Source of the DNA: Sulfitobacter sp. D7
Lineage (GTDB): Bacteria > Pseudomonadota > Alphaproteobacteria > Rhodobacterales > Rhodobacteraceae
Direction: 5' to 3'
Length of the DNA stretch: 64,000 nucleotides
NCBI RefSeq assembly: GCF_003611275.1
Contig: NZ_CP020694.1
Coordinates: 1,674,001 to 1,738,000, forward strand
Positions 17,843-29,237 of the stretch are shown piece after piece. Position numbers and translations under genes: made by a program. Position 1 is the first letter of the stretch; each line of letters opens with the position of its first letter. The notes below the pieces were generated by a model. That model was not told the DNA's origin, ran no database searches, and worked only from the letters and a program-made list of their open reading frames with translations.

Positions 17843-19807
17843 ATGATTACAGAACTTGGACATTTCGCGCTTGTGCTCGCCTTTGGCGTGGCCCTTGTAC
17901 AGATGGTGGTGCCGATGTGGGGCGCTTGGCGGGGCCGTGCTGCTTGGATGGCGATGGCCGAACCGGCGGCGGCGGCGCAGTTCATCCTGATTGCCCTGTC
18001 CTTTGGCGCGCTGATGTGGGCCTTCATCACCTCGGATTTCAGCCTGCAACTGGTGGTGGCCAACAGCCATTCCGCCAAGCCGATGCTGTATAAGATCAGC
18101 GGGACATGGGGCAACCACGAAGGCTCGATGCTGCTGTGGGTGCTGATCGTGGCGCTTTTCGGTGCCATGGCCGCGTGGTTTGGCGGCAATCTGCCGCCGC
18201 GCCTGCGCGCGCGGGTGCTCTCGGTCCAAGCCGCGATTGGCGTGGCTTTTCTGGCGTTTATCCTTTTCACCTCGAACCCTTTCTTGCGCATGGGCACGCC
18301 GCCTTTTGATGGCCAAGACCTGAACCCGCTCTTGCAAGACCCCGGTTTGGCCTTTCACCCGCCATTTCTCTATCTCGGCTATGTTGGCCTCAGCATGGCC
18401 TTCAGCTTTGCCGTGGCGGCGCTGATCGAAGGGCGCGTGGATGCGGCGTGGGGCCGGTGGGTGCGGCCTTGGACACTGGCGGCTTGGGTGTTTCTGACCA
18501 TCGGCATCGCGCTCGGGTCTTGGTGGGCCTATTATGAGCTTGGCTGGGGCGGTTTCTGGTTCTGGGATCCGGTCGAGAATGCGAGCTTCATGCCCTGGCT
18601 CTTGGCGGCGGCGCTGCTGCATTCGGCGATTGTGGTGGAAAAACGCGAGAGCTTGAAAAGCTGGACCATCCTGCTGGCGATCCTTGCTTTCGGTTTCTCG
18701 CTGATCGGCACCTTTATCGTGCGTTCTGGTCTGCTGACTTCTGTTCACGCCTTTGCCAACGACCCTGAACGCGGGGTCTTTATTCTGGCCATTCTGGGGT
18801 CTTTCACCGGCGGGGCGCTGGTGCTCTACTCGCTGCGCGCATCGGCGCTTGAGGCCAAGGGCGTCTTTGGCCTTTTGAGCCGTGAGACCGCCTTGGTGGT
18901 GAACAATCTGCTGCTGGCTGTGGCCTGTTTCGTCGTTTTCGTGGGCACCATGTGGCCGCTGGTGGCCGAGATGTTCCTTGACCGCAAACTCAGTGTCGGC
19001 CCGCCATTCTTTAACGCTGCGTTTACTCCTTTCATGGTAGCGCTTGGACTGATCCTGCCGATCGGCAGCGCGATGCCGTGGAAACGGGCCAAGATCATGC
19101 GCGCACTATACCCGCTGCGCTATGTCTTCCTCCTGGCGCTGGCGCTTGGGGGCTTGGCCTTTGCCATGCAGTCCGGACGCGGGCTGTTGGGGCCTGTGGG
19201 CATGTTCCTTGGGGCATGGCTGCTGATGGGCACCGCGGTGGATGTGATGCAGCGTTTGGGCCGCGGCCCGGGTAAGTTGCGCCGTCTACGGCGTCTGCCG
19301 CGCGCTGATTGGGGCAAGGCCACGGCGCATGGCGGGCTGGGCATCACCATGGCCGGGATCGCGGGGCTGATGGCTTGGGCCGTGGATGACATCCGCGTGG
19401 CCCGGATTGATGAGCCTTTTGACGTGGGCAGCTATACGCTAACCCTCCGCGACGTGAGTGAAGTCAGGGGGCCGAACTACCTCAGTACTATGGCCGAGAT
19501 CACGCTGGCGCAGGAAGGCGATGTGATCTCGACCCTGCGGCCCGAAAAGCGGTTCTACCCCGTGGCGCAGATGCCGACGACCGAGGCGGCGATCGACTAT
19601 AACCTCGCGCGGGACATCTATGTGGTGATCGGCGATGCGCAGGACGGCGGCGGTTGGGCCGTGCGGACCTATATCAAACCGATGACCAATTGGATTTGGA
19701 TCGGTTGTGCGCTGATGGCGCTTGGCGGGGTACTGAGCCTGAGCGACCGGCGCTTCCGTGTCGCGGCGGGCGCACGCAAACAACCAGCAGGGGTGCCTGC
19801 GGAATGA
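17843..19807 (+). CDS. ccmF: Heme lyase CcmF
   Basis: 654 residues, about 15 hydrophobic segments. It is the integral-membrane core of the cytochrome c heme ligase. The tryptophan-rich heme-handling WWD motif is WGGFWFWDPVENASFMPW around residue 235, and conserved histidines occur in the flanking loops. I start it at ATG 17843 (MITELGHFALVLA, the usual family start) rather than at an in-frame ATG at 17801, which would place the hairpin inside the coding region. It overlaps ccmH by 4 nt. Confidence 0.96.
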   Translation: MITELGHFALVLAFGVALVQMVVPMWGAWRGRAAWMAMAEPAAAAQFILIALSFGALMWAFITSDFSLQLVVANSHSAKPMLYKISGTWGNHEGSMLLWVLIVALFGAMAAWFGGNLPPRLRARVLSVQAAIGVAFLAFILFTSNPFLRMGTPPFDGQDLNPLLQDPGLAFHPPFLYLGYVGLSMAFSFAVAALIEGRVDAAWGRWVRPWTLAAWVFLTIGIALGSWWAYYELGWGGFWFWDPVENASFMPWLLAAALLHSAIVVEKRESLKSWTILLAILAFGFSLIGTFIVRSGLLTSVHAFANDPERGVFILAILGSFTGGALVLYSLRASALEAKGVFGLLSRETALVVNNLLLAVACFVVFVGTMWPLVAEMFLDRKLSVGPPFFNAAFTPFMVALGLILPIGSAMPWKRAKIMRALYPLRYVFLLALALGGLAFAMQSGRGLLGPVGMFLGAWLLMGTAVDVMQRLGRGPGKLRRLRRLPRADWGKATAHGGLGITMAGIAGLMAWAVDDIRVARIDEPFDVGSYTLTLRDVSEVRGPNYLSTMAEITLAQEGDVISTLRPEKRFYPVAQMPTTEAAIDYNLARDIYVVIGDAQDGGGWAVRTYIKPMTNWIWIGCALMALGGVLSLSDRRFRVAAGARKQPAGVPAE

Positions 19808-20256
19808 AGCGACTGCTGCTGATCTTGGCCTTGCTCGCCAGCCCGCTTTGGGCGGTTCAGCCTGACGAGGTGTTGGACGATCCCGCATTGGAGGCCCGAG
19901 CGCGGGAGCTCAGCCAAGGTCTGCGCTGTCTCGTTTGCCGTAACGAGAGTATTGATGAGAGCAACGCAAGCCTTGCGCGCGATCTGCGAATTCTGCTGCG
20001 CGAGCGGTTGGTGGCCGGCGACAGCGATGAGGAAGCGGTGGATTTCATCGTCGACCGCTACGGTGAATATGTCCTGCTGAACCCGCAGGCCACGGGGGCC
20101 AATTGGCTGCTGTGGGGCGCGGGACCGCTGATGCTTTTGTTGGCCGGAGGGCTCGGGGTGGTCTATCTGCGTGGCCGTGCGCGCAGCAAAACCCCGACCG
20201 AGGCCCCACTCTCGCCCGAGGAAGAAGCCCGCCTGCGCGATATTCTCGACCGCTGA
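19804..20256 (+). CDS. ccmH: Cytochrome c maturation protein CcmH
   Basis: 150 residues. A signal sequence (1-18), the thioredoxin-reactive LRCLVCRNESI with C42 and C45, and one C-terminal membrane segment (about 102-122). It reduces the apocytochrome CXXCH for heme attachment with CcmF. The ATG lies within the ccmF stop (ATGA). It is the short CcmH (CcmL-like) form; no ccmI follows, the next gene being an enoyl-CoA hydratase. Confidence 0.95.
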   Translation: MKRLLLILALLASPLWAVQPDEVLDDPALEARARELSQGLRCLVCRNESIDESNASLARDLRILLRERLVAGDSDEEAVDFIVDRYGEYVLLNPQATGANWLLWGAGPLMLLLAGGLGVVYLRGRARSKTPTEAPLSPEEEARLRDILDR

Positions 20257-20323
20257 CGCCCCGTTGCACTGGCAGTGGCAAATTGCTTTGATATGCTGCG
20301 GCCAAGCAATCAAGGATAGCAAG

Positions 20324-21097
20324 ATGGACTATGAAACGATCACCTATGCGCTGACCGATGATGTCGCGCTGATCACGCTGAACCGCGCCGACAAGATGAA
20401 TGCGCTGACCACCCAAATGCGGGCGGAGCTGACACATGCGGTGACCGAAGGCGGGCGCGCGGCGCGGGTCGTGGTCCTGACGGGGGCGGGCCGGGCCTTT
20501 TGCTCGGGGCAGGACTTGGCCGACCGGGCAGGCGGCGTCGCCGATCTGGAGAAAACGCTGCGCGAAGAATATGCCCCGCTGCTGCGCGCCATTATCAACT
20601 GCCCCGTGCCGACCATCGCCGCCGTGAACGGTCCGGCGGCGGGGGCGGGGGCGAATATCGCGCTGGCCGCCGATGTCGTCTTTGCCAGTGAGAGCGCTTA
20701 TTTCATGCAGGCTTTTACCCGCATTGGCTTGATCCCTGACGCGGGCGGCACCTATGCGCTGCCGCGCCAGATGGGCATGGCCAAGGCGATGGGCGCGGCC
20801 CTTTTCGCCGATAAGATCACCGCGCGGCAGGCCGATGACTGGGGCATGATCTGGCAAGCCGTACCGGATGCCGAATTCGACGCCCATTGGCGCACCAAGG
20901 CCGCGCAACTGGCCGCCGGTCCCACAGCGGCCTATGCAGAGGCCAAGAAAGCGATCCGCGCGTCTTGGGACAATGGGTTGGAGGATCAACTGTCGCTCGA
21001 GGCCGAAGCGCAGGGCCGCTGCGGAAAGTCACAAGACTTTGCCGAAGGGGTCACGGCCTTTACCCAAAAGCGCAGCCCCAAGTTTCAGGGTCGGTAA
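20324..21097 (+). CDS. Enoyl-CoA hydratase/isomerase family protein
   Basis: 257 residues from ATG 20324. It is a crotonase-fold protein: GAGRAFCSGQDLADR is the first oxyanion-hole segment, and AVNGPAAGAGANIALAADV is the second. FMQAFTRIGLIPDAGGTY carries the usual Asp-Ala-Gly-Gly. The overall pattern is closest to PaaG-like 2-(1,2-epoxyphenyl)acetyl-CoA isomerases, which would fit the aryl-acetyl-CoA product of the oxidoreductase at 9.8 kb, but no other paa genes are here and the exact substrate is open. Confidence 0.88.
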   Translation: MDYETITYALTDDVALITLNRADKMNALTTQMRAELTHAVTEGGRAARVVVLTGAGRAFCSGQDLADRAGGVADLEKTLREEYAPLLRAIINCPVPTIAAVNGPAAGAGANIALAADVVFASESAYFMQAFTRIGLIPDAGGTYALPRQMGMAKAMGAALFADKITARQADDWGMIWQAVPDAEFDAHWRTKAAQLAAGPTAAYAEAKKAIRASWDNGLEDQLSLEAEAQGRCGKSQDFAEGVTAFTQKRSPKFQGR

Positions 21098-21099
21098 GG

Positions 21100-21399
21100 C
21101 TAGCAGCTCCGCTCGACCAAAAGCACATCGCTTGCCGAAGGTGCCGGGCCATTGGCCCGCGCCACCACCGCCACCGCGACCCCATCCGCCAAAACCGTAT
21201 GTACGGAGTTCGACACCTGCGCGATGGTGATCCGTGGCGGGGTCTGGCCCTTGTCATAGACCACGGCGATCTGATCGCAATCATGCAGCGTGTCGGGCAC
21301 CAGTGCACCCTGAGGGCCGGGGATTTCACTGGCCTTGGCGGGCGTCAGACCGGTGGCGCAGTCCCAGCGAAGCCCTTTGGTCCGTTCTGATCCGGTCAT
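21100..21399 (-). CDS. Conserved-looking hypothetical protein
   Basis: 99 residues, start MTGSERTKGLRWDC, end VLLVERSC. It is convergent with the enoyl-CoA hydratase, 2 nt apart. It has no signal peptide, membrane segment or motif I recognise. Its composition is unremarkable and codon use matches the chromosome, so I think it is real, though overlapping frames on the plus strand are also open. Confidence 0.55.
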   Translation of the reverse strand: MTGSERTKGLRWDCATGLTPAKASEIPGPQGALVPDTLHDCDQIAVVYDKGQTPPRITIAQVSNSVHTVLADGVAVAVVARANGPAPSASDVLLVERSC

Positions 21400-21832
21400 C
21401 GTGCTTTCCTTCGTCGCGGGCGGGCTGCTAAGCTGCCAAATGTCATCTACCTTTGGGGCGGACTCCAGCCGGACCGCGAGAGGGGAAATCCCTCAATGCA
21501 GTGCCGCGATGATGCCTTTCCCACCCCGAAAAGGCCTCTTGATGTGAGGGTATCGCCCCGGGGGGATTCCCGTCAAGCGGGACTGGGTCATTGTCACGCA
21601 AGGCGAAACAGTGCCGTAATTTGGCCGTAATTTGCGCCTCGGTGTTTCGCAACCGGCAAAACGCTTGGAAACATTCACTGTTTTTCGGACCCATTGCATA
21701 CGTCGCGAGAAGTGGCGTTGATTTACGCGATTCGGAGCCGGGGTATTCGCACGCCGCTTCGCATCTCAATTGTTGCCCTAGGGTCAACAACGTCCGACGC
21801 GGGTACCGATTGCAGGGCCGGGGCAAAATGCG
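21400..21832. other. Non-coding stretch between the small hypothetical gene and gltA
   Basis: No convincing gene. It contains a tandem 11-bp repeat (GCCGTAATTTG twice, 21613-21634), and a short palindrome CCCGTCAAGCGGG near 21569. It must carry the promoter of the minus-strand hypothetical gene. Confidence 0.5.
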
Positions 21833-21858
21833 AAACGCCCCGGAAATCCGGGGCGTTT
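21833..21858 (-). terminator. Intrinsic terminator of gltA
   Basis: A perfect 11-bp stem (AAACGCCCCGG and CCGGGGCGTTT around a 4-nt loop) 21 nt past the gltA stop. On the minus strand it is followed by CGCATTTTGC. Confidence 0.85.
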
Positions 21859-21879
21859 GCGATGTTACTGTCGGTTGGT

Positions 21880-23175
21880 TCAGCGGTTCTCAATATCGAC
21901 GTAGTCGCGCTTGTCTTCACCAAGGTAAAGCTGACGCGGACGACCGATTTTAAGCTGCGGATCGCTGATCTGCTCTTTCCACTGTGAGATCCAGCCCACG
22001 GTCCGCGCCAGCGCGAAGATCGGAGTGAACATCGATGTGGGGAAGCCCATGGCTTCGAGGATGATGCCGGAATAGAAATCCACGTTGGGGAACAGTTTCT
22101 TCTCCGCGAAATACGGATCTTCCAATGCCGCTTTTTCAAGTTCCTTGGCGACCTGAAGGATCGGGTTGTTTTCAACACCCATCAGCTCCAGAACCTCGTC
22201 GGCGCTTTCCTTCATCACGGTCGCGCGCGGGTCGTGGTTTTTGTAAACGCGGTGGCCAAAGCCCATCAGGCGGAAGGGATCGTTTTTGTCCTTGGCGCGG
22301 GCGATGAACTCAGGAATGCGATCGGGCGTGCCGATTTCCTTGAGCATTTCCAAGCAGGCTTGGTTCGCACCACCATGTGCCGGACCCCAAAGGCAGGCGA
22401 TGCCGGCGGCGATACAAGCGAAGGGGTTCGCGCCGGAAGAAGACGCCAGACGCACGGTTGAAGTCGAGGCGTTCTGCTCGTGATCGGCATGGAGGGTAAA
22501 GATCCGGTCCATCGCGCGGCTCAGGATCGGGTTTACCTCATGGTCTTCGGCCGGAACGGCAAAGCACATGCGCAGGAAGTTCGAGGCATAGTCCAGATCG
22601 TTGCGCGGATAGACGAAGGGTTGGCCGATGGTGTATTTATAGGCCATCGCCGCGATGGTCGGCATCTTGGCAATCAGACGGATCGTCGCGACTTCGCGCT
22701 GATGCTCGTCGTTGATGTCGGTGCTGTCGTGATAGAAGGCCGACATCGCGCCGACCACGCCCACCATGATTGCCATCGGATGCGCGTCGCGACGGAACCC
22801 ACGGAAGAAGTTCATCATCTGCTCGTGCAGCATGGTGTGGTTGGTCACCAGACATTCGAAATCTTCAAGCGCCTTGGGGGAGGGCAGTTCACCGTAAAGC
22901 AACAGGTAGCAAACTTCGAGGTAATGCGATTTGCTCGCCAATTGCTCGATCGGGTAGCCACGGTGCAGCAACACGCCCTCGTCACCATCAATAAAGGTGA
23001 TCGTGCTGTCGCAGGCTGCCGTCGAGGTGAAACCCGGGTCGTAGGTAAAGACACCCGCCTGAGCGTAAAGCTTGCGGATGTCGACAACATCGGGGCCGTC
23101 GGTGGGGCTGTGAATCGGCAGCTCAAAGCTCTGATCGTCGATCGTCAGCGTTGCGGTTTTATTGTTATTGGTCAT
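21880..23175 (-). CDS. gltA: Citrate synthase
   Basis: 431 residues from ATG 23175 ([17 protein letters not shown]); the frame is open upstream but this is the family start. It condenses oxaloacetate and acetyl-CoA, the entry to the TCA cycle. It is a type I hexameric-class enzyme. Catalytic region stretches are [27 protein letters not shown] and DFYSGIIL. A strong terminator follows. gltX is upstream on the same strand after 115 nt. Confidence 0.97.
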   Translation of the reverse strand: MTNNNKTATLTIDDQSFELPIHSPTDGPDVVDIRKLYAQAGVFTYDPGFTSTAACDSTITFIDGDEGVLLHRGYPIEQLASKSHYLEVCYLLLYGELPSPKALEDFECLVTNHTMLHEQMMNFFRGFRRDAHPMAIMVGVVGAMSAFYHDSTDINDEHQREVATIRLIAKMPTIAAMAYKYTIGQPFVYPRNDLDYASNFLRMCFAVPAEDHEVNPILSRAMDRIFTLHADHEQNASTSTVRLASSSGANPFACIAAGIACLWGPAHGGANQACLEMLKEIGTPDRIPEFIARAKDKNDPFRLMGFGHRVYKNHDPRATVMKESADEVLELMGVENNPILQVAKELEKAALEDPYFAEKKLFPNVDFYSGIILEAMGFPTSMFTPIFALARTVGWISQWKEQISDPQLKIGRPRQLYLGEDKRDYVDIENR

Positions 23176-23290
23176 GAAATCCCTTCCCGAATGTAGGCTG
23201 CGGAGATGCTCCCCGCCGTCTGGGCCTAGCCCCAAATGGGGCTGTCCCGTTCAGTTATACCTGCCGCCCAAAGAAGTGGTGAACCAAAAC

Positions 23291-24691
23291 TTAGGCCGCG
23301 GCGTCCGTCAGTCGGGCAAGGGTCTCATCGCGCCCCAGCACCAACATCATGTCAAAAACCGATGGGGTGACTGCCCTGCCAGCCAAAGCCGCCCGAAGCG
23401 GCCCCGCCAGCTTGCCAAATTTGGTGTCATGCGCGGCAGCAAAGCCGTTCAGTACCTCCTCCAGCGTTTCTTTGTTCCAGCTAGCATTTTGCAATTGCGG
23501 CGTCAATTCCGACAGTATGCCACGGGATACCGTATCGAGGTTCTTTGCCGCTTTCTCATCCGGGATGATCGGGCGCTCGGCTAAGACAAAGGTCGCTTTT
23601 TCAAGCAGTTCCGGGAATGTCTTCGCGCGATCTTTGAGGCAATACATCGCCCGCTCCAAACCCTCGGCTTGGGGTGCCGTAAGGGCAGGCTGACCTGCGG
23701 CCTCCAGATAGGCTTCGATTTCGCGCCGCAGCGCGGCATCATCGGCCTGCGCGATATGCTGGCCGCAAAGATTTTCGAGCTTTTTCAGGTCGAATTGCGC
23801 GGGGCTTTTGCGGATGCCGTCAAGGTCGAACCACTCTTGGGCCTGTGCGTCGGTAAAGAATTCATCATCCCCGTGGCTCCAGCCCAGCCGGGCAAGGTAG
23901 TTGCGCATCCCCGCTGCCGGGTAGCCCATTACCTGATATTCCTGCGCCCCCAAGGCCCCGTGACGTTTCGACAGCTTCTTGCCGTCCGCGCCGTGGATCA
24001 GCGGGATATGCGCCCAGACCGGCACGTCCCAACCCATCGCCTCATAGATCATCATCTGGCGGGCGGCATTGTTGAGGTGATCGTCGCCGCGCACCACATG
24101 GGTCACGCCCATATCGTGATCGTCCACCACCACGGCCAGCATATAGACCGGCGTGCCGTCCGAGCGGAGCAGGATCATATCGTCAAGCTGATCGTTGCGG
24201 ATGGTCACATCCCCCTGCACCTGATCGCGGATCACGGTGGTGCCTTCCAGCGGCGCTTTGATGCGGATCACGTAGGGCGCGTCGGGGTGGCTTGCCGGAT
24301 CGGCGTCGCGCCAGGGCGAGCGGTAGAGCGTGCTGCGTCCCTCGGCGCGTGCGGCCTCGCGGAATGCGGTGATTTCTTCTTGGCTGGCGAAGCATTTATA
24401 GGCTTTGCCCGCCGCAAGAAGCTCATGTGCGACTTCGGCATGGCGGGGGGCGTTTTCGAACTGGCTGACGATTTCGCCGTCGTGATCTAGGCCCAGCCAA
24501 GACATGCCGGCGAGAATCGCTTTCGTCGCCTCTGGGGTGGACCGCGCGCGGTCGGTGTCTTCAATGCGCAGCAGGAATTTGCCCCCCCGACCACGGGCAT
24601 AGAGCCAATTAAACAGGGCGGTACGCGCCCCGCCGATGTGCAAGAACCCGGTAGGAGACGGGGCGAAACGGGTCACAACAGGGGCGTTCAT
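23291..24691 (-). CDS. gltX: Glutamate--tRNA ligase
   Basis: 466 residues. It is a class I synthetase: the HIGH motif appears as HIGG at residues 18-21 ([13 protein letters not shown]) and the KMSKS loop as [11 protein letters not shown]. It charges tRNA-Glu. It diverges from comEC across 115 nt, which contains a small palindrome TTACC-GTTT-GGTAA (24736-24749). Many alphaproteobacteria have two GltX paralogues; whether this one also charges tRNA-Gln cannot be read from sequence. Confidence 0.96.
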   Translation of the reverse strand: MNAPVVTRFAPSPTGFLHIGGARTALFNWLYARGRGGKFLLRIEDTDRARSTPEATKAILAGMSWLGLDHDGEIVSQFENAPRHAEVAHELLAAGKAYKCFASQEEITAFREAARAEGRSTLYRSPWRDADPASHPDAPYVIRIKAPLEGTTVIRDQVQGDVTIRNDQLDDMILLRSDGTPVYMLAVVVDDHDMGVTHVVRGDDHLNNAARQMMIYEAMGWDVPVWAHIPLIHGADGKKLSKRHGALGAQEYQVMGYPAAGMRNYLARLGWSHGDDEFFTDAQAQEWFDLDGIRKSPAQFDLKKLENLCGQHIAQADDAALRREIEAYLEAAGQPALTAPQAEGLERAMYCLKDRAKTFPELLEKATFVLAERPIIPDEKAAKNLDTVSRGILSELTPQLQNASWNKETLEEVLNGFAAAHDTKFGKLAGPLRAALAGRAVTPSVFDMMLVLGRDETLARLTDAAA

Positions 24692-24806
24692 GGCGGTGGG
24701 CCTTTCGGTCAGAGATATTGTGCTCGGAGCGGCGTTTACCGTTTGGTAACCCGACCGGTCCTAGGATTTGACGTCTGTCTACCCAGTGCGATCCGCGGGG
24801 GCAAGC

Positions 24807-26834
24807 ATGGGCCTTTGGAACCAGTTCAGCACCGTGATGCTGCGCCAGCGGGGGCATCTGTTCGGCTGGGTGCCGGTCTGTCTCGCCTTGGGGATCGGAT
24901 GGTATTTTTCGCTGGCGGCGGAGCCTTCGATACCACTGCTTTGGGCCACCGCACTCGCCGTCGCCGCGTTGGCGGTTGTGGCGCGGGCATTGCCTGAGGT
25001 TACCGCACCCTTCGCGGTCGGTTTGGCCTTGGTTCTGCTGGGATTGCTCCTCGCGGCGTTTCGGGCGCATTCGATAAGCGCCCCCGTGCTCGGCTGGCGC
25101 TACTATGGCGCTGTCGAAGGGCGCGTCGTGGCGCTTGACCGCAGTCAATCTGATGTGCCGCGTGTCACGCTTGATCAGGTCCGGTTAGAGCGGGTGCCGC
25201 CCGCGCGTACGCCGAGCCGGGTCCGGGTCTCGCTCCACTCGAAACTCTCCGGCGCGGTTGCGCCCAAGCCGGGCATGCAGGTGATGACCACCGCGCATCT
25301 GTCGCCGCCCGCGGGCCCGGTTGAGCCCGGCGGATTTGATTTCCAGCGCCACGCTTGGTTCGCGGGGCTGGGGGCGGTCGGTTATGCCCGGGTGCCGCTA
25401 TTGGGCATCGCAGAACCAGCCGAAAGGGACCCCGGTCTGGCCCTGTTTCGGCTGCGCATGGCCGCATCGGCACGGGTGCGCGCGCATCTGCCCGGAGACA
25501 TTGGCGGTTTTGCCGCCGCCATCACCACCGGCGACCGCAGCGCCATTTCGCAAGCCGCGCTACAAAACCTGCGCAGCAGCAATCTGGCGCATCTATTGGC
25601 GATCTCGGGGCTGCACATGGGGCTGCTCAGCGCGGTCGTCTTTGGCGCGGCGCGGTTGATCCTTGCTCTGCATCCGGTCTCGGCCACAGGCTGGCCCAGC
25701 CGCAGCATCGCGGCGGCAGCTGCGCTTATCGCCGCCACCGGCTATCTCGCGCTCTCGGGCGGAAATGTCGCGACCGAGCGGGCCTATATCATGTGCGCCG
25801 TCGCCTTGTGCGCGCTGATGATCGGGCGGCGGGCGATTTCGTTGCGGGCCGTCGCCGTGGCGGGGATCATCGTGCTGATCCTGCGCCCCGAGGCGCTGAT
25901 GGGGCCGGGCTTCCAGATGTCATTCGCCGCGACCACTGCGCTTGTCGCAGTCTTTGGCTGGATGCGCGACTTTGAAGGTGAGGTCATCCCCAAGCGCCTT
26001 CGCCCGGTCGCTGCTATCGTGATCTCCTCAGCCGTTGCGGGTTTCGCCACCGCGCCGATCTCCGCCGCGCATTTCAACACGGTCGCCCATTACGGGCTGG
26101 TCGCAAACCTGCTTTCGGTCCCGTTGATGGGCGTCTTGGTCATTCCCGCCGCCGTGCTGGCCGCCATCCTCGCGCCCATAGGGGGCGAGGGGCTGCCGCT
26201 TTGGGCGATGGGGCTCGGCCTGAGGTGGATACTATCGGTCGCGGATCTGGTGGCGCATCTGCCCGGCGCGCGCAGTTTCGTGCCGGGGCCGGGGGGATGG
26301 GTGCTGCCGCTTCTGTCGCTTGGATTTCTATGGCTCATCCTGTGGCAAGGCCGCATGCGCTGGTTGGGCGCGCCCGCGATGCTGCTGTCCTTCGCCCTTT
26401 GGCAGGGGGCCACGCGCCCCGATGTGCTTGTCGCCGATACTGGGACGCTGGTGGGTGTAATGACCCCGGCGGGCAGGGCGCTCAGCAAAGAGAGGGGCGC
26501 AGGATTTGTTGCCCGCAATTGGTTGGAAAATGACGGCGACGGCGTTGATCAGGCCATGGCCGCTCAAAGGTGGGCCGCGCAAGAGGATAGAATTATCCAC
26601 CTTTCAGGAAAACGGGCGGTCGCCGCATTTACCGGCTGTCAGCCGGAAGATATCGTGGTGGCATCTGTCGAGATAGCGACAGCCCAGACTTGGGGCTGCC
26701 CGATCTATGATCCTGTTCGCCTACGTGAAACCGGCGCCCTGGCGCTAACCAAATCGTCCCACGGTTGGCAGATCACCACCGCGAGGGACCGTGCCGGCCT
26801 GCGTTTGTGGAACAGCAGGCCAAACCGTCAGTAG
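24807..26834 (+). CDS. comEC: ComEC/Rec2 family competence protein
   Basis: 675 residues from ATG 24807; an in-frame ATG at 24768 would add 13 residues. It has several N-terminal membrane helices, then the soluble DUF4131-like OB region, then the Competence domain ([19 protein letters not shown]) with about eight helices. The family forms the inner-membrane channel for single-stranded DNA uptake. The C-terminal part is shorter than in proteins with a full metallo-beta-lactamase domain and lacks HxHxDH, so it is the truncated form. It overlaps lexA tail-to-tail by 7 nt. Confidence 0.88.
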   Translation: MGLWNQFSTVMLRQRGHLFGWVPVCLALGIGWYFSLAAEPSIPLLWATALAVAALAVVARALPEVTAPFAVGLALVLLGLLLAAFRAHSISAPVLGWRYYGAVEGRVVALDRSQSDVPRVTLDQVRLERVPPARTPSRVRVSLHSKLSGAVAPKPGMQVMTTAHLSPPAGPVEPGGFDFQRHAWFAGLGAVGYARVPLLGIAEPAERDPGLALFRLRMAASARVRAHLPGDIGGFAAAITTGDRSAISQAALQNLRSSNLAHLLAISGLHMGLLSAVVFGAARLILALHPVSATGWPSRSIAAAAALIAATGYLALSGGNVATERAYIMCAVALCALMIGRRAISLRAVAVAGIIVLILRPEALMGPGFQMSFAATTALVAVFGWMRDFEGEVIPKRLRPVAAIVISSAVAGFATAPISAAHFNTVAHYGLVANLLSVPLMGVLVIPAAVLAAILAPIGGEGLPLWAMGLGLRWILSVADLVAHLPGARSFVPGPGGWVLPLLSLGFLWLILWQGRMRWLGAPAMLLSFALWQGATRPDVLVADTGTLVGVMTPAGRALSKERGAGFVARNWLENDGDGVDQAMAAQRWAAQEDRIIHLSGKRAVAAFTGCQPEDIVVASVEIATAQTWGCPIYDPVRLRETGALALTKSSHGWQITTARDRAGLRLWNSRPNRQ

Positions 26835-27523
26835 GTGCGGATCAACCCCACCAGTCGGCCCTGAACCTTAACCTTGTCCGAGGGCAGTACGCGGGTTTCA
26901 TAGGCCGCGTTCGCCGCTTCCAAAGCGACCGAAGACCCCTGCCTACGGAAACGTTTCAGCGTTGCCTCTTGATCCTCGACCAGCGCGACCACGATATCAC
27001 CGTTGTCGGCCACAGATGTCTCGCGGATCACTACGATGTCGCCATCGTTAATGCCCGCCTCAATCATCGAGTCGCCCCGCACCTCAAGCGCGTAATGCTC
27101 GCTTTGACCGGCGATCATTCCACCGGGAACCGTAACGCTGTGCGAGACTTGTGAAATCGCCTCAATCGGAACACCGGCAGCAATCCGGCCCATGACCGGC
27201 ACATCAAAGGCGTGCTGCGCCGTGACCGATTGTGCTGCGGGCGGCGGCGGGGTGTCGGGGCGATCCCCGTCAATCACGCGCGGGGCAAAACCGGGCGCAC
27301 CGCCGAGGCTTTCAGGAAGTTTGACCACTTCGATTGCGCGGGCACGATGGGCAAGGCGCCGGATAAATCCGCGTTCTTCTAGTGCCGTGATCAAACGGTG
27401 AATGCCAGACTTCGATCGCAGATCGAGTGCCAATTTCATCTCATCAAAACTCGGCGGGACGCCGTCGCGCTGCACGCGCTGGTGAATGAAAGAAAGCAAA
27501 TCGAGTTGTTTTTTGGTCAGCAT
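26828..27523 (-). CDS. lexA: LexA repressor
   Basis: 231 residues. An N-terminal winged helix ([21 protein letters not shown]) binds the SOS box. The self-cleavage site is A116-G117 (RIAAGVPI), and the Ser-Lys dyad is S152 (RGDSMIEAG) and K190. An alanine/proline-rich linker at 80-105 joins the domains. Its own SOS box lies 31 nt upstream of the start, so it is autoregulated. It represses DNA-damage genes until RecA-stimulated cleavage. Confidence 0.97.
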   Translation of the reverse strand: MLTKKQLDLLSFIHQRVQRDGVPPSFDEMKLALDLRSKSGIHRLITALEERGFIRRLAHRARAIEVVKLPESLGGAPGFAPRVIDGDRPDTPPPPAAQSVTAQHAFDVPVMGRIAAGVPIEAISQVSHSVTVPGGMIAGQSEHYALEVRGDSMIEAGINDGDIVVIRETSVADNGDIVVALVEDQEATLKRFRRQGSSVALEAANAAYETRVLPSDKVKVQGRLVGLIRTY

Positions 27524-27553
27524 TGCACGGCCCCTGAAGCTTTTATTGCTTTT

Positions 27554-27568
27554 GTTCTACGGATGTTC
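27554..27568. promoter_or_regulatory. Alphaproteobacterial SOS box (LexA operator)
   Basis: GTTC, seven bases, GTTC: an exact match to the known alphaproteobacterial LexA direct repeat. It sits in the 71-nt space between moeA and lexA. Confidence 0.88.
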
Positions 27569-27594
27569 TTGTTTTGTGTCAACCGCTGCGGGCG

Positions 27595-28767
27595 TTAAAT
27601 CAAAATGTACTGCTGTATATCCCCGGCATTCCTTGCTGGATCCGCGGGCGGACGAACCATCAAAGCATCCGCCTGTGCCAAGACGGACAGAAGGGATGAA
27701 TCCTGACGATCGTCCGGATAAAGCGCTCCATCGCGAAGCTGAGCTCGCATATAGTGCGCTCGCGGTCCATTTGGGCCAATGCCGCGCCCGAGGGGCGCAT
27801 CGCGCAGGGGGGCTTGTACGTCTTGCAACCCCAACATCCGCCGCAGCATCGGCAATACGAAGACCGCCCCGCAAACCATTGCTGAGACTGGGTTTCCCGG
27901 CAGCCCGATCATTGCTGAGGCTCCGATTTTGCCTGCCATCAGGGGCTTGCCCGGGCGCATGGCGACTTTGTAAAAAGCCTGCTCCATGCCGAGCTCTGCC
28001 GCGACCGGCGCAATTAGGTCGTGATCGCCTACCGAAGCGCCGCCGATCGTGACAATAAGGTCCGCGCCGCGGGCCAAGGCGAAAGCTTGTTTGAGCGAGG
28101 CCGCAGTGTCGCGCGCGATGGGCAGCATACGTACCTCGGCGCCTGCATCCTCGATCATCGCGGCAAGGCCGTAGCTGTTGGAGGCGATGATCTGGTCAGG
28201 GCCGGGGCTCTCGCCGGGTTGCACTAATTCATCCCCTGTGGCGAGGATCGCGATGACGGGTTTGCGCGTGACGGGCACTTTCGCGACGTTCATCGCGGCG
28301 AGCAACGCCACGTCGGCGGGGCGCAGAATGCGCGGGGCGGTGAGCTCTTCGCCTTGGATGAAATCACCCCCCGCAGGGCGGATATTGTCCTTGTCACCAA
28401 TGCGGTGGCCGAGCGTGATAAGGTTGCCGCGCCGGGTGACATCCTCTTGGATCACCACGAAATCGGCCCCATCGGGGATCGGTGCGCCTGTGAAGATGCG
28501 GATGGCTTGCCCGGCGCGGAGCGTACCTGCGTAGCCATGGCCCGCCGCAGCCTCGCCGACCACCTTGAACATCGCGTCCGGCTCGACCTCAGCCCGGCGC
28601 AGTGCGTAGCCGTCCATGGAGGACGCGGCAAAGGGCGGTTGGCTGCGCTGCGCCATCACGGGTCGTGACAAGACGCGGCCATTTGCGGCCCGCAGAGCGA
28701 TTTCTTCGGTTTCCAGCGGGGTGACGAGGTCTAGAACACCCGCCATTGCCGCTTCAACGCTGATCAT
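27595..28767 (-). CDS. moeA: Molybdopterin molybdotransferase MoeA
   Basis: 390 residues. It inserts molybdate into adenylylated molybdopterin. Signatures are [14 protein letters not shown] near the N-terminus, [11 protein letters not shown] in the middle, and the MoCF-like loop [12 protein letters not shown] followed by [11 protein letters not shown]. It overlaps moaC by 4 nt and is the last gene of the trp-moa run before lexA. Confidence 0.96.
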   Translation of the reverse strand: MISVEAAMAGVLDLVTPLETEEIALRAANGRVLSRPVMAQRSQPPFAASSMDGYALRRAEVEPDAMFKVVGEAAAGHGYAGTLRAGQAIRIFTGAPIPDGADFVVIQEDVTRRGNLITLGHRIGDKDNIRPAGGDFIQGEELTAPRILRPADVALLAAMNVAKVPVTRKPVIAILATGDELVQPGESPGPDQIIASNSYGLAAMIEDAGAEVRMLPIARDTAASLKQAFALARGADLIVTIGGASVGDHDLIAPVAAELGMEQAFYKVAMRPGKPLMAGKIGASAMIGLPGNPVSAMVCGAVFVLPMLRRMLGLQDVQAPLRDAPLGRGIGPNGPRAHYMRAQLRDGALYPDDRQDSSLLSVLAQADALMVRPPADPARNAGDIQQYILI

Positions 28768-29237
28768 GTCGCCTCATAACGGCCTGATTTGCCACCGTCT
28801 TTCAATGTGACCCGCGTGCCGCCAATTTCCATCGCCTTATCTACCGCTTTCGCCATGTCATAGACCGTGAGCGCGGTGACAGAGGCGGCAGTGAGGGCTT
28901 CCATCTCTACGCCCGTTTGACCGGTGGTCTTGACGGTGGCCGAGATCCGGATGCCCGGTAGGGTGGCGTCGGGCGTTAGATCAACGCTGACTTTCGTGAT
29001 CGGCAATGGGTGACAAAGCGGGATCAGATCCGCCGTACGCTTGGCCGCCATGATCCCGGCAAGCCTTGCGACGCCTAGAACGTCACCTTTCTTGGCCCGC
29101 CCTTCGGTAATAATTTCAAGCGTTTCGGGTGCCATCTTGATGTAGCTTTCGGCTCTGGCCACGCGAGAGGTGACGGCCTTGTCCGAGACATCGACCATAT
29201 GCGCGTCACCCTCGGCGTCGAAATGCGTTAGCGCCAT
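28764..29237 (-). CDS. moaC: Cyclic pyranopterin monophosphate synthase MoaC
   Basis: 157 residues. It forms cPMP in molybdenum cofactor synthesis with MoaA. Characteristic blocks are [32 protein letters not shown] and [20 protein letters not shown]. Its start shares one base with the trpC stop and its end overlaps moeA, so it is coupled on both sides. Confidence 0.96.
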   Translation of the reverse strand: MALTHFDAEGDAHMVDVSDKAVTSRVARAESYIKMAPETLEIITEGRAKKGDVLGVARLAGIMAAKRTADLIPLCHPLPITKVSVDLTPDATLPGIRISATVKTTGQTGVEMEALTAASVTALTVYDMAKAVDKAMEIGGTRVTLKDGGKSGRYEAT